A stretch of 64,000 nucleotides of DNA, from the NCBI GenBank assembly GCA_025618425.1, contig CM046838.1, positions 45,463,302 to 45,527,301 of the forward strand, given 5' to 3'. This document shows positions 37,601 through 51,000 of this stretch, piece after piece. The stretch comes from Heliocidaris tuberculata. Taxonomy: Eukaryota > Echinodermata > Echinoidea > Camarodonta > Echinometridae. How positions within the stretch are numbered: position 1 is the stretch's first letter; every line of letters begins with the position of its first letter. Below the pieces are notes generated by a model. It made no database searches. It was given only the letters and a program-made list of their open reading frames with translations, and was not told the origin of the DNA. The translations under genes were made by a program, and so were the position numbers.

Positions 37601-40600
37601 AAATGATATGCTTCGAAACGGGCCGGGGAGAACGGCTGGAACGACGGAATTAAAAAAAAAGCGGTGCTTTGGAACAGGTTTCTCTCTTCTTTTTCTCAAC
37701 AAGAAGAAAATGGTATGCTTTGGAACGGAAATTTGAGTGTAAAAATGGGGGCCTTCTGGGCAGCACATACCCACCGCACACTATATACCGCTTTAATCCC
37801 CCCGGGGGGGGGGGATTAAAGCGGTCTAGTGAAAACCTGGCGTAAACTGGACAGGGCTTTGCCAGACACTACTTATATCGGTGTTATATTATATACGCAT
37901 ATAAGGTATGATGGCTTACAAGTAACGTGCATCACGGGGATTACATTTGGGAATTAACGTTGAGTTAATTGGTAAGCAGTTTCTTATAAAGCGATTTCAT
38001 TCTAACCTAAGGGTAAAATATTTCGATAAGCGTTACTATAGTAACTCACACTTGCAAAATTTATATTTGTTAAAGAAGAATTAATCCCTGAATATAAATG
38101 TACCTTTGTTCAAAGGTGTAATATAATTTTAATCACTGGCCTGTATCACTTTAGAAATAAAATATCAGAAAAGGGTTTAAATCAAGACATTCTAGCACAC
38201 GGTATCATCTGCTAACACTTTGCATGGGGGCTGCCATTTTCTTGATGATATGGAGTCGTACATGAACCATTGGAAATCGTTCCGGTCAGGAAGATATTTT
38301 TAATCCTAGAGCTAAATTGCTTCTCTTTATGACAAAAAATATATGATGGAAAATACATAACAGGTGTATATATATATATCCTAAATTTGACATATAGAGA
38401 TTCCTTTTTAAATTCTCTAGTTTTGCTAAATAGAAATCGATTTCTTGGGCTTGCCTGGCAGAGCAGAACATAATTATTCAACACGCATTCTGACTATTGA
38501 AGTCCATTATCTCAAAGCAGGTGAATGCATAGTTTGTCATTATTGACGCTCGGGAAAGTTATCATCCATAAATTTGAATTAATTTGCTCCGTCGCGTATG
38601 TCAAAGTATCAAGAAAACAGATTTATATTTAGTAAAATAGTAATTTTCAAAGAAATATAAAAAAACATTTTCGTTTTTTAGAATATATGTATATATCTGT
38701 TAAATATTTTAAATCTCAAATGGGATTTTGTATCAGGAAGAAAGACAATTTTGCATTCAGATTAAAAATATCTTTATGTACACATCCAGAAAATGGCAGC
38801 CCCCAGGTATCGCTAACAGACGATAAATTTTGCTGAGAAAAATCTTAATTTATACCCATCTTACATATTTTAATGTAAAACTCCGTAGGACAACAAGAAC
38901 GAATAGATTACATCCTTGAATATAAGTACATTTATATTTTGAGGTTAATTCCCCTTTAACCATGAAGATATTCACTTTCTAATTGTTTATGTACTCTGAT
39001 GTCAAATCTCAATGTACCAGAATGATATTCCCTGTGAAATACTGAAAACATTTATGAAATATGCATATAGTATTATAACGATCTAAGCTGGAACAGAATA
39101 AAATTTTCTCTACAGAGATCTTTAACTGCAAAGCAGATTGAGTGTCACATCACATGTTCTTGTATCTATCAGGCCCTACCCAAAGGTAATCTATTTCCAC
39201 AAAGCGTTGCAGGATTAGCTATCAACTATGATAAGAACCGATACAAAAACATTCTGCCTTGTAAGTATATTTTTGCTTTCACTATTGTGAGCGTCGTTCA
39301 GCTTTTTATGATGCATACACTGAAAAAAACTCCTTGTCAAATTTTCACAGGAAAAGTGTTAAACTTTACCAGAGTTCTGGGTTGACCGGTAGCCGACACA
39401 AATCTGGTAATTTTTACCCCGTTGCCTGTATATGTCAATTGTCTTGCTATTTATCTTCCAAAATCCAAGAAATGTGACGAAAAGTTTTTGAGGGCTTACT
39501 AAAACTGTCCATTACCTTTAATTAACCAGGCGTTTTATGTGTGTAAGATATAATCCTAGATGTAATTCTTATAAATTGTTTCTATGTAACACATAAAATG
39601 CTATTCGTAGGCTGGAAATTTTATCCTTTTCAGCAAAGAATTCGGTCTTCATTATTCCCCAGATGATGCGACGAGGGTGATTCTGAATACCATTAATGAT
39701 GATCCTACTACTGACTACTTCAACGCATCCTACATTCTAGTGAGACCTCAATCTGTTTTATGAATTACAGAATAAATGACAAACATTGCCGCTTGTACAG
39801 CGATTTTACATTGATTTAATGAACATAATAGTAAGAGAGAATAATGAAGTACCATTGGGAAAAAAGAAAATTGGGGCTGTAGGATAGGAATCATTGTAGA
39901 TGTTACTGTGAATGATATTACATGGTAGCTTCAAACAAGGGTCTGGCACAATATTTATATTTTTGATTATATATAGGGAGTAGACTGTTTCTTTGAGACA
40001 TTAAGACAATTTCTTTTTTTATCAAATTTCCGCAATGTAATTGAGCATTATCGCGGTATTGATATATTCATGCAAATGCAAATACCAGTCTAGATTATTT
40101 TCTCAATTTGATAAATTTCAGAACTTCAAGAACGAGCGGACCTACATTGCATGCCAAGGTACAACCTAGTAACACTTTGATGTTTAAAAGGGGAAAATCA
40201 TTCTATGTAAAAATTTACCATTATAACTATAACTATTTCAATTATCATTAATATTTATTTCTGCAGTGTGTGAGGTTCGTGCGATGGCATATCGTCATAT
40301 CATCGCTTATCAAATCATATCAAAACACGAAAGAAGGTTTTATTTATTCGAAAAAAATTCTCATGAAATGTGGTTCTAACCCCAATTATTCACCACTACG
40401 CCTATGTTTATGTAAGTATAGGACCAAACAAGGCTTCTATTGATGATTTCTGGAGGATGGTCTGGCAGGAGAATGTAAGGACTATTGCGGTGGTAACAAA
40501 TCTTAAGGAAGGAAATACGGTATGTTAACTTCATGATACGCGTATTATATAGAGTTAGGATATGTGTTTTATATAATGATAAAAAGATTGACAAACGTGC

Positions 40601-43600
40601 AAGATATTGCTTTCGTACAAAATAAAACAGGTGTAAAAGTAATAGATCTGTAAGAATCAGCTAGAAATTCATTTTGTAGGAGTTTGCACGTTAAAGGGGA
40701 AGGCCGCCCTGATATCAGGTTAAATTTTAATGTGGATGTAGTCCAATGAAATGCACAAAAAGCAATCAAAAATTACATATTTAGGTACATGTTTATTATA
40801 AGGCATATCTATATATAGTGTATAAATATATGTATATAATTCTTTTAATGGCTCTTTTGATCATCACCTTACACTACTTATTAATATATAATCTGATAAT
40901 TCATATTTCATGAAAGAGATGTCTAGTTGATCAATTATGACTGTTTTGTTTTTGTTTTTGTTTATGTTTTGAATACTATACTCACGATATATCTTTCTGT
41001 TTTTGTCATATGTTACTCTTATTGTTATTATTATTATTATTATTGTTCTGATTATTAATGTTATATTCGAACAAAATATTGATGGGTATGTCCATGAGGT
41101 TCAGTGAATAAGTATACATACATAATACATATACATATTTAAAATTTTAGGACTGCTGCATGAATTGGTTATAGTGTAATTTCCTTTCCGAGCTACTTTA
41201 CATTTTGTTCTGAAGAAACGATTGCATAACCTTTCTCCAAAGAAAATTTTTCCCCAACCTGTAACCAATAAGTATTATTGGACACGTGTTTCTACATGTG
41301 ATCCTCTATGACATTAATATACTCCTTCATCCAAAAGTATTGGAAACTTTTTGAATTTTCCAAGTGAAGCAGAGTTGAAAATTTTGTGGAGGCATCTTAA
41401 TTAGATTTTTTCTGTTTTTCATTGTTTTTAAAAAAGTAGTTTCACTGGCCCGTTTCTTTTTTCTATTAAAATCAATCATTTTGTATTCATACTGATAATC
41501 AAGACATAAGTAGAAAAAGAATGAAGTACTGTCCTCGTCAGAAACAAGTGTACATCCCATGGACAAAACCGTTCATTGCTTAAATCGGAAAAATAAATTA
41601 TATGATTTGTTTAATTTGTTTAATTATATATTTTATTTATTTATATGTTTTTGTTTTAGAAACATTTAGGGGATGGTGGTTTTGCTGATATCACAACTAA
41701 TATACATATGTATCGTGCAATGTCTTTTGTGTAGATAAAATGTCGCCAATATTGGCCAAATGTGACCAACCAAGAAGTGACATTTGGACTTATTGATGTG
41801 AAACTTGCATCTGTAAAAGACTGCACGGGATGGGTTGTGCGACATCTTGTCCTGCAGCAGGTGAGAATGATTATCATTATACAGCTATAAATAAAAGATC
41901 TATAACAGGACCCTGAAATTTTGAGAAGGAATTCATTAGGGTATTAAGCAACTAGCACTGGGCCCTCTTGCATAAAAAGTTGCGTTTAATTGCAACTCAA
42001 AAAATTAAACGCAAGTCCCAACATACGCGATCCTGATTGGCTGAATATCAAGTTGCGTTTAATTTTTTGAGTTGCGATTAAACGCAACTTTTTATGCAAG
42101 AGGACCCTGATCACATATATTTGATGGGTATTTTAAAATGCAGAGTAATGATATCTCCAAAGACTACCAACTAAAAACATGAAATGTTAAAGGCTAATCC
42201 AACCTTGGTAATAAGATGATTTGTATGAAAGCAAAAGAAAAAGAAAAGAAAAAAAAAACGGAGGGTAAAAGTTTGAAGGAAATCGGACAAGAAATAAGAA
42301 AGTCATGGATGTATGAAAAATGAGATTCTTAAATCTGTACGAATCTCAAATTAGCATTTTGGTGCGTCGATTGTGACATCTTGACGGTCAAATCTCCGGT
42401 TTGTCATACATTAAAATATCATTAATTGAGGTTTTCTCCCAAGCGCCTTTTCCCTCAGGGGAAAAAAATGTGTGTTGGAGCAAATGGGGAGTTGTCCGCC
42501 ACTACATCACAGTGACATTACATATTCGGCCAATTTTCAATTACCCATATGTATAATGATTACAATTTCGTTCTAAGGTTTACCAATCTGCTTCTTTAAT
42601 TTCTCCTCTTTCTTTCATAACAACTTACCATTAAGTTGGATTTCCCTTTTAATAAGACTTCCCTTCTTAAAATGTTCTTTGAAAGTTTCCATGGTGAGAG
42701 GATAAATTTACAGGTTTGCGGTAGCACCATGTAAGAGTTGGTCCTTAAAAGGACTGTTTGTATCTTTCTTGAAAAGAATTAGTTCTTAAAAGAACTGAAA
42801 TTCAAATGAAAATCTTTCGGATTGGTTCTGAAAAGAACTCTCTTTTGGAGAAAAAAAAAGAGAGAGTTCTTTTCAGAACTAATCCAAAAGATTTTAATTT
42901 GAATTTCAGTTCTTCTAAGAACTAATTCTTTTCAAGAAAGATACAAACAGTCCTGTTAAGGACTAACTCTTACATGGTGCTAACGCAAACCTGTAAATTT
43001 ACTTCCCTTCTTGATATGATAGGTCAAACGAAAATCATGACCCTTTTAAATGAACTTATTTAGCATCACCTATTGAATCAATTGTCACCATTGTGGTTTT
43101 GAAATGGTTGACAAAACTCTCTCTCTTCAGGGCAATGAATCTCGAGGTCTTCGTCATTTTCACTTCACTGAATGGCCAGACAAAGGTGTACCTAGACACA
43201 CATCATCACTTCTCAATTTCCTTAGAGAGGTCCAGGCTGATCATGGACAGACGGAAGCACCACTACTGATTCATTGCAGGTATCCGATGATAATGATGAT
43301 AGAGATAATTAGGATGACAATGAGGATGATAATGACGACGATGATGTTGGTCGTTGATGATGGTAATGTGTTACAGTTATCATTATAGCATGTGCTAAAC
43401 AAGCAACAAGTGTACTTTCGAAATTAAGGCCTGACAAAGATACGAGGGATTAGAAATATCGACATGGTTTCGCACCTCGTGGTTCGAGGACTACTGAACG
43501 AGCCAACGAGCAGTTGTTTTCCAGGTTTGTCAGATTGTGCAACACCACTGTTGTGTTCACTTTAGCAGTTCCACACAGGCCGATGTGAGGTGCTCACCTT

Positions 43601-46600
43601 TGTCGCCCAGCTTAATCTTAAGCTATTATATCAAAAATCCTTCAGTTTATAGAGAGCGAACTTATAAGTGCTTTCGTAACAAGGTCAATAATGAGATTAA
43701 ACGAACAAAAAATGATTATTATAAAAAATTTGTTTTCTAAAGTTAAGTCTAATTTGAGGAAAACGTGGAAAATTATTGATACAGCTCTAGGTAAGAAGAA
43801 GAAACAAACAGAAATAGAAAGTATTAATATTGGCGACAGAGTAACTTATGATAACCGAGAAATATCTCAAGTGTTCAATGAGTATTTTAGAAATATTTGC
43901 ATGTCCTTGAAAAACAAATTTCAAAGTAACAGTTCAGACAGGAGTTACATGCAATATTTAAAATCAAATTCTAAAACAATTTTCTTCAATCCAATAACAC
44001 CTGGTGAAATCATCGATATAGTAAAGTCTCTCGATAAAGGTTCAAGCCTTAGTTATGATGAAATTGATATTAAAGTAGTTAAGCATATCATTCATATTAT
44101 ATGTTATCCGTTGCCTGACATTTTTAATTGCTCTTGTAACTTGAAAATGTCCATCAAAGCTAAAAATTGCACGAGTTGTCCCGGTCTTTAAAAGCGGCTC
44201 TCAAAGTAAAGTAAATAAATACAGACCAATATCTGTTTTACCATTATTTTCTAAAATACTTGAAAAATGTATATATAATCGCTTATCAACTTTCCTAAAT
44301 CAACGTGATATAATTTCGAATTGTCAATATGATTTTCGATCTGGAACTCCACGTCCCATGCGGCTATTGATTTGGTCTCTAAAGTACGAGATGCTGTCAA
44401 CTCAAGTGAATTTTTAATTGGTTTGTTCATAGACCTGAGTAAGGCTTTTGATACTTTAGATCATTTTGTATTATTGGATAAATTACAAAATTATGGTATA
44501 AGAGGTATTTCTTTACAGTTATTTCATAGCTATTTAACGAACCGCAGTCAGTATGTATTAGTTAATCATACGTGTTCAGATCTTGGCGGATTGGGATGTG
44601 GAGTGCCACACTGTTCTATACTCGGTCCTTTGTTATTTTTGATTCATATGAATGACGTGTGCAATGTTTCGAGTAAATTAGAACTAATAGTATTTGCAGA
44701 TGATACTAGTAAGTTCATGTCAAATTGCAATCTTAATTTTTTAGTTTGCTGAGTTCAACATTGAAATGCAGAAAACTAATGAATGGTTAATTTCTAATAA
44801 GTTGGCCTTGAACATTAAAAAGACTCAGTGCGTGCTTTTTACAAACAAAAATATTGAAACAAGAAATTTGATAATATCCATTGACAAAGATAGGATTGAT
44901 TTTGTTGATGCCGTATAGTTTCTTGGAATTATAATTGATTCGAAATTGCTGTGGCATAAACACATTGATATCTTGTGCAATAAAATTGCCAAATGTACTG
45001 GCATTTTATATGAATTGAAGCATTTCCCCCCAAATATACTGCGCATGATTTATAATGCCATTATAACACCCCATTTATTCTATTGCAATATTGTTTGGGC
45101 CAATTCAACGAATTACTCTATGCAACGATTATTTCGACTTCAGAAAAGAGCCGTAAGAATCATTTATCGTGCTCATTATCTTGCCAACACCTCTCCTATT
45201 TTTGCTGAATTAGGTCTGTTGAAAGTATTTGATTTGAATAAATTCAACATTGTAATATTAATGTTCTTACTTCATAATGACCGTATTCCATTGGCGATTG
45301 CCAAACATTTTCAGTTCAATAACCAGTTCCATTCTTATTTTACTCGAAGTTCTTCAGATTATCACTTGTCTCTAAATAGAACAAATGTTGGTTTAGCAAG
45401 TGTATTTTATAGAGGTTCCAAGATTTGGAATGAATTGCACCCAGATATAAAGTTAAGTCCATCTTTAAACTCACTCAAACGCAATTTTTACTCGAACAAT
45501 ATTAGGCCCTTTGTCTGGCATCATACATTGTCCGTGTAGGGTTTGTCCGGGTTGATTAATTTTTCTTTCAAATCCTATATTACTGGCCATATTATACTTG
45601 GATCTACATTCTATCCATCCAATATGCCCATTTTATGTACTTATTTATGTATACACCAAAGGTGGCAGCTTTTTATAAAGCTCCTTGCTTTTCTTGCTGT
45701 CTCCTCTATCTTGTAATCTTATATTTTGTACTGATTTGTATTTGTATGTTTTTTTACTGATGGAAATAAATAAATAAATGAAATGAAATTGTTCTAGTCA
45801 AATAGTTAGGGAAGCTGTTATCTACTTGATTTTTATGAAGCCGTGCAATTTGGTGCTTTCATAGCGCTTGCACTGAAATTACGCCATGTCGTCTTTACGT
45901 TAATGATCTGCCAATTCAAAGATTATGATAGCCCTTTAGAAGTTTAGAGCATACTTAGCTCAGTCACACCGCTAAACCGAACGATTCTCGACGATTTGGG
46001 GGTAGTGTAATGTTTGTTAGGTCTGTTGTCGGTCTTGTGGATATAACTAGGTATCAGTCGGAGATTGAAATAGCCAATGACATTATGTGTTTTTTAAATA
46101 AACAACACAATATCCTTAAAAGTAGTTGATAGTTTTGGGAAGCCCTCAAAAACTTTTCGTGAGATTTATTTGATTTTACTTAATAAATAGCATGGTACTA
46201 ACATAACTAAGATGCTGTGAAGTTTTTTCCTCCTCAAGTGAAATATTTATCGAATGAGAGGTGAAAAGTAAGAAAAATCCCTGGCCCCCAAAAGAGGGGG
46301 TGTAAATTCAAACAACGGCCACACACATCACTCACATGAGGATTGCTGTGTGTTGTAGAATACGCTACACATAGTGCGAAGCGCTGGGTTTATTGTGTGG
46401 GGAACCTTCGGGTGGATATGCAGTTAGCGTGAGGCAGTGAAAAGCCGTTAACATGCAAGAGCTTACAGATATTTTCACTAAAATTTGTTCGAAAGGGCTG
46501 CCGTCCACTAGAGCGCCGACAACATTAGGAAGGGTTGCGGAAGCAAATTTTGTCATTTCGGCATTCGTTCCGCGTCAGACGCGGAAAAATTATGCAAATT

Positions 46601-47526
46601 ATTGTTTCCTGAGACATTATTAAGAATGTCAACACATTGACTGCAGTCAGTCCTAGGAGCGTCCTAGGAATCATTCAGGAATGTCCCGAAATGCTGCGGA
46701 AAATGCTGATCGTGGCAGGACAGTGCGGACACATCTAGGATCACACCAGGAGTGGTAAAATTACGGACAAGGACAATCCTGAAACATTCTGCGTGGCTTC
46801 CGCTTGCCTTCCCGAAGCTTCCGGCACCGCGGAAGCTTTCAGGAGCGTTTCCGGAGAATGCGGAAGTGTTAAAGAAAGGCAGGATGTCCTGACGATGTCC
46901 GGACGACAATGCGGACAAGTTGCCGAAGGTGTCAGGAAGTTCATTTCCGCGTCCAAATTTTGGTCGAGACCAAAATTTGGACGCGGAAATTTTGCTCTCT
47001 CCTGAAGGTGCGGAAACGCTGGGAAGTGTTCAGGAATGGTGAAGACAGTGAACGGAGCCTTTCAAGAATATGCGGAGAGCTTGCTGAATGAATGCGGAAT
47101 GACTAATCTTGCATTCCGCGTCTTGTCCGCGCCCTAGTGGACGCCTAGTCAAATCGTGAATGGAATGTTAAATAATCTCGTACACGTGTCTTATGATAAA
47201 AGGAGAATAGTATGTGACTATGTTATATAAGTTTCTTGCCTGTATGATTTTTGCTACCGAGACTGTCTATGAGCTTTAATGGCGTAAGAATATTTACCAT
47301 GTATAATCAACGGCGAGATTGTTTATGTATGATGTCTCTTCTACAGTGCCGGAGTTGGTCGTTCAGGAGTGGTAATTGGTATTGATGGTATCATTGCTGA
47401 AGCCAAAGCCACAGGGTTTGTCGATGTCTTCAACTTCGTGTCTAAAATGAGACAGAACCGCCCTTACATGGTCCAGACAGACGTAAGTCTGCATAGGCAA
47501 TAACATAAGAGAATATTTCAGCCTGT

Positions 47527-47566
<40 letters not shown>

Positions 47567-48002
47567 AAAATGTTTACAGGAACAAAGCTCCGACGAAATG
47601 CAGTGTTAAAGATATGTAGAAAATAAAGTTCACAACATCGTATAGAATACACACACGAGGAGCATGTTTTTAACTTCACATGAGCTTTCGATTTATTCTA
47701 TTCAGGTAAAGTGAGCCTTTGATAGTTTAACATGACTTTATATACAAATTTAAATAAGGAAATACAGTAATACTCCAATGAGGACGAGGTTTGTAACATT
47801 GTCCTATAGTTGTTTTTACTGCATAATTAATCTTAGTCTCAATCTTAGATTAAGCGTTGTAAGTAGGAAGTCTTTTATGTTCAGTTTGTTTGAGAATCCT
47901 AATCCATACAACTCAAAATAAATAAAAAGAAAGCGCTTGTGAAGTTAAAAACATGCTCCTCTTGTGTGAATTCTATACGATATTGTGAACTTTATTTTCT
48001 AC

Positions 48003-48046
<44 letters not shown>

Positions 48047-51000
48047 CTATATATATATGTCATCATCAAGATGAAAAAGATTTGCTGACGAGTATTGATA
48101 AAATCTTTGCTTCCCTAATTACACTTTTGTTATTACGCCTGAATTATTAAAATAAAACTGTATTACCGATCTTTCCCAATTAGTTTTTTTTTCTCAATCC
48201 CAATTTTGATTTGTTTTCATATTTTTGCTACAATTATAATATGCATTCATAAGATATTAATGAAAAAATCTTTTTTCGTATTTTACATCCTTCTTAACCA
48301 TATTAACATATCAGCTGTACTAGAGTTTTGCAGATATCCTTATCCTTGTGGCCTGTCCGTAATGAGAGTCATTTCATTATCTTCCACTTCACCTGGTTAG
48401 TTTTGATTAATCTTATCATTGCATCGTTGGTTCAATATAGGAGCAGTACGAATTCATGCATGATGCAATCCTGGAAGAATTGCTGTGGAAGGATACATCG
48501 ATTTCTGTTGCACACTTCTCATCTCACCTCGGCTTCCTTCAGGAGAGTGATTCCGGAGATCAGCAAACACGTCTATCAAAGGAATTCCAGGTTAGAATCT
48601 AAAATATCATAGACACCTGACATCTTTTTTCCATTTTCTAGATTTCTTTAAGGTCAACATAATGTAAATATTATTAATATATAGTGTGTAGAAAACTTCA
48701 TTTTAATAAGTTACACCATTAATTGAGATTCTAACTCTGCATTGCCAAATTCTTACGTTGTTTTCTTACATCTAGTTCTTACTCATCGACATTACATGCT
48801 GTATTAGAATGATAAGAATTACACTCGAATGGAGGTAAAGTTGGTCTTGCCTGGTTGTTCCCTATAGCTTTTTGTCGTTCAGTTATTGGGTACAGAGGCT
48901 TCTTTCCCGGAATTTCGAAGTGTACCAAGTGCTTTTTCCCATCATATGTTATACTTGTAGCAAGTTGTACTACATACATGTCTTTAGAATGTCATAGAAT
49001 CAATAAATATGAGGTTTATATGTAAAGACATCTGACATCCCAAGGTGTAGGTCTCTTTTAAGGTTTGATAAACTGTCGATAAATTCTAATGTTTCTCAAT
49101 AAAAATTTGATTCTGCAGAATCTACAGTTGATGTGTCCTGCCCCTCCACAAAAAATGTATCGCTCTGGACTGATACCAGCAAACCTACCCAAGAACAGAT
49201 ATGGAAACCTTCTACCATGTAGGTATCCCATACTATTCCATTCCGCTATAAATTATCATATTTAGGAATACCAATATCCTAAAATTTAGTAAAATTCTTA
49301 CTTACATAATATATGTTAAAATATAGTTCACTTGAATAATACTCATTGTTCTCTTTTTAGTGCAGCGTAACAGAGTAATGCTTCGAACACAAGACACAGA
49401 GGAAGACTACATCAACGCTAGTTTTGTCAAGGTACGATCTGGAAAATTGTCGCCTAAATTTATAAAGCAACCACAGTTTGAATGATGATATAAGCTTTGA
49501 AAGAAAAATGCTTAATATTCTGATTGATTTTCTTCCAACTAATATATAAGCCTTTTTGTTAGATTTTTACGGGACATTAAGGTAACGATTAATGATAATT
49601 ATCTTTAGCATAATGATAAAACTTTACATTTGACTTGTTTGTCAGGCTGCTCGCTATAGTTACATCACCACGGCGATGCCGATGTCGAACACCGTATCTG
49701 ATTTCTGGGCCATGATCTACGACTATAACCCTTCCTGTATCGTCATGCTGAACGATGAAAACGAAGACGAGGTAAGGCGTACGGTATTATCTTTGAAGCC
49801 ACTTTTCATTGTGTTTATTTACATTAAATATGTTTTAACATTTGTTTGTGATTTTTAATGATTTAGAAATTAGATCATGTCCACCTTTAACTCCTTTTGT
49901 GCCACGGGAAGTAAATCTTGCCAAATGATCTGTGGGTTGAATAAAGTTTTTAGACTGAGAATGGCTGCTTTTTCTTTCAAAAACAGAAAAACAACGAAAC
50001 AAGCATAAAATATTCAAAACGAAAGGCTTATAATAGTTTTTGTCTCCCCTGCGTAGCGGAGCGAGGCTATAGGCGTCCCTATTTCCGTCGTCGTCGGGGT
50101 TGTCAAGTTCGAAAATGAGTCGAATCTGGCCAAGGTCAAAGGTCAAAATGTAAATTCTGCAAAAAGAACTGTAATCACAATAACTTTCTATAGATTTGAG
50201 GTAGAATCACCAAATTCATATCACAGGTACATCTCTTAAACGGCGCAGGTCGAGTTTAAAAATGAGTTGAATCTGACGAAAGTCAAAGGTCAAGATGTCA
50301 ATGAACTTTCAGTAAAAATCACCTCACATATCACTTTTTGTAACTTTGAGGTAGGATCACCAAATTCAGATCACAAGTATATCTCTTCAAGATGCATGTC
50401 ATTTTTGTAAATGGTCATTTTAAAAGGTCAAAAGGTCAATGAGCTTTCAGTGGAAATCACTATACATGTACATGGAATAACCTTTTGTACCTTATCCATA
50501 CTTTGATGTATGATCACCAGATTCATACCACAGTTACATCCCTTCAAATTCGAAAAAATAGGTCAAATCTGACCTAGGTCATAGGCCAAAAGGTCAGTAA
50601 ACTTCATTGGAAGTATTAACAGCAAGCACAAACATAATTGTCTCATTTTCCAGGGATAAAATGTATATAACATCATCATTATTGCTTAGTATAATAAAGC
50701 TACCAGACCAAAGATAACTTTTTCATTCGCATAGCGAGATGCAGGCGAGACAATGCTTGGTGTTTGCCTTGTTTTTTAAATATAGCCCCGGCTATTTGCT
50801 TCATTCGGATTCAATAGACTGGGATTTAAACAAGAATAACAAAAGCAAGAATTTCAAACAAAAATAATAGAATTTCAATACCTTGAATCTCTGAATTTAT
50901 AATACAAAGATCGTGTCAGTTTCGTGTCTTTTTATTACTGAAAAAGTGAAACACTTATCAAATTTCATTGTCAGAGTTGCGAAAAATACTGGCCAGAAGA

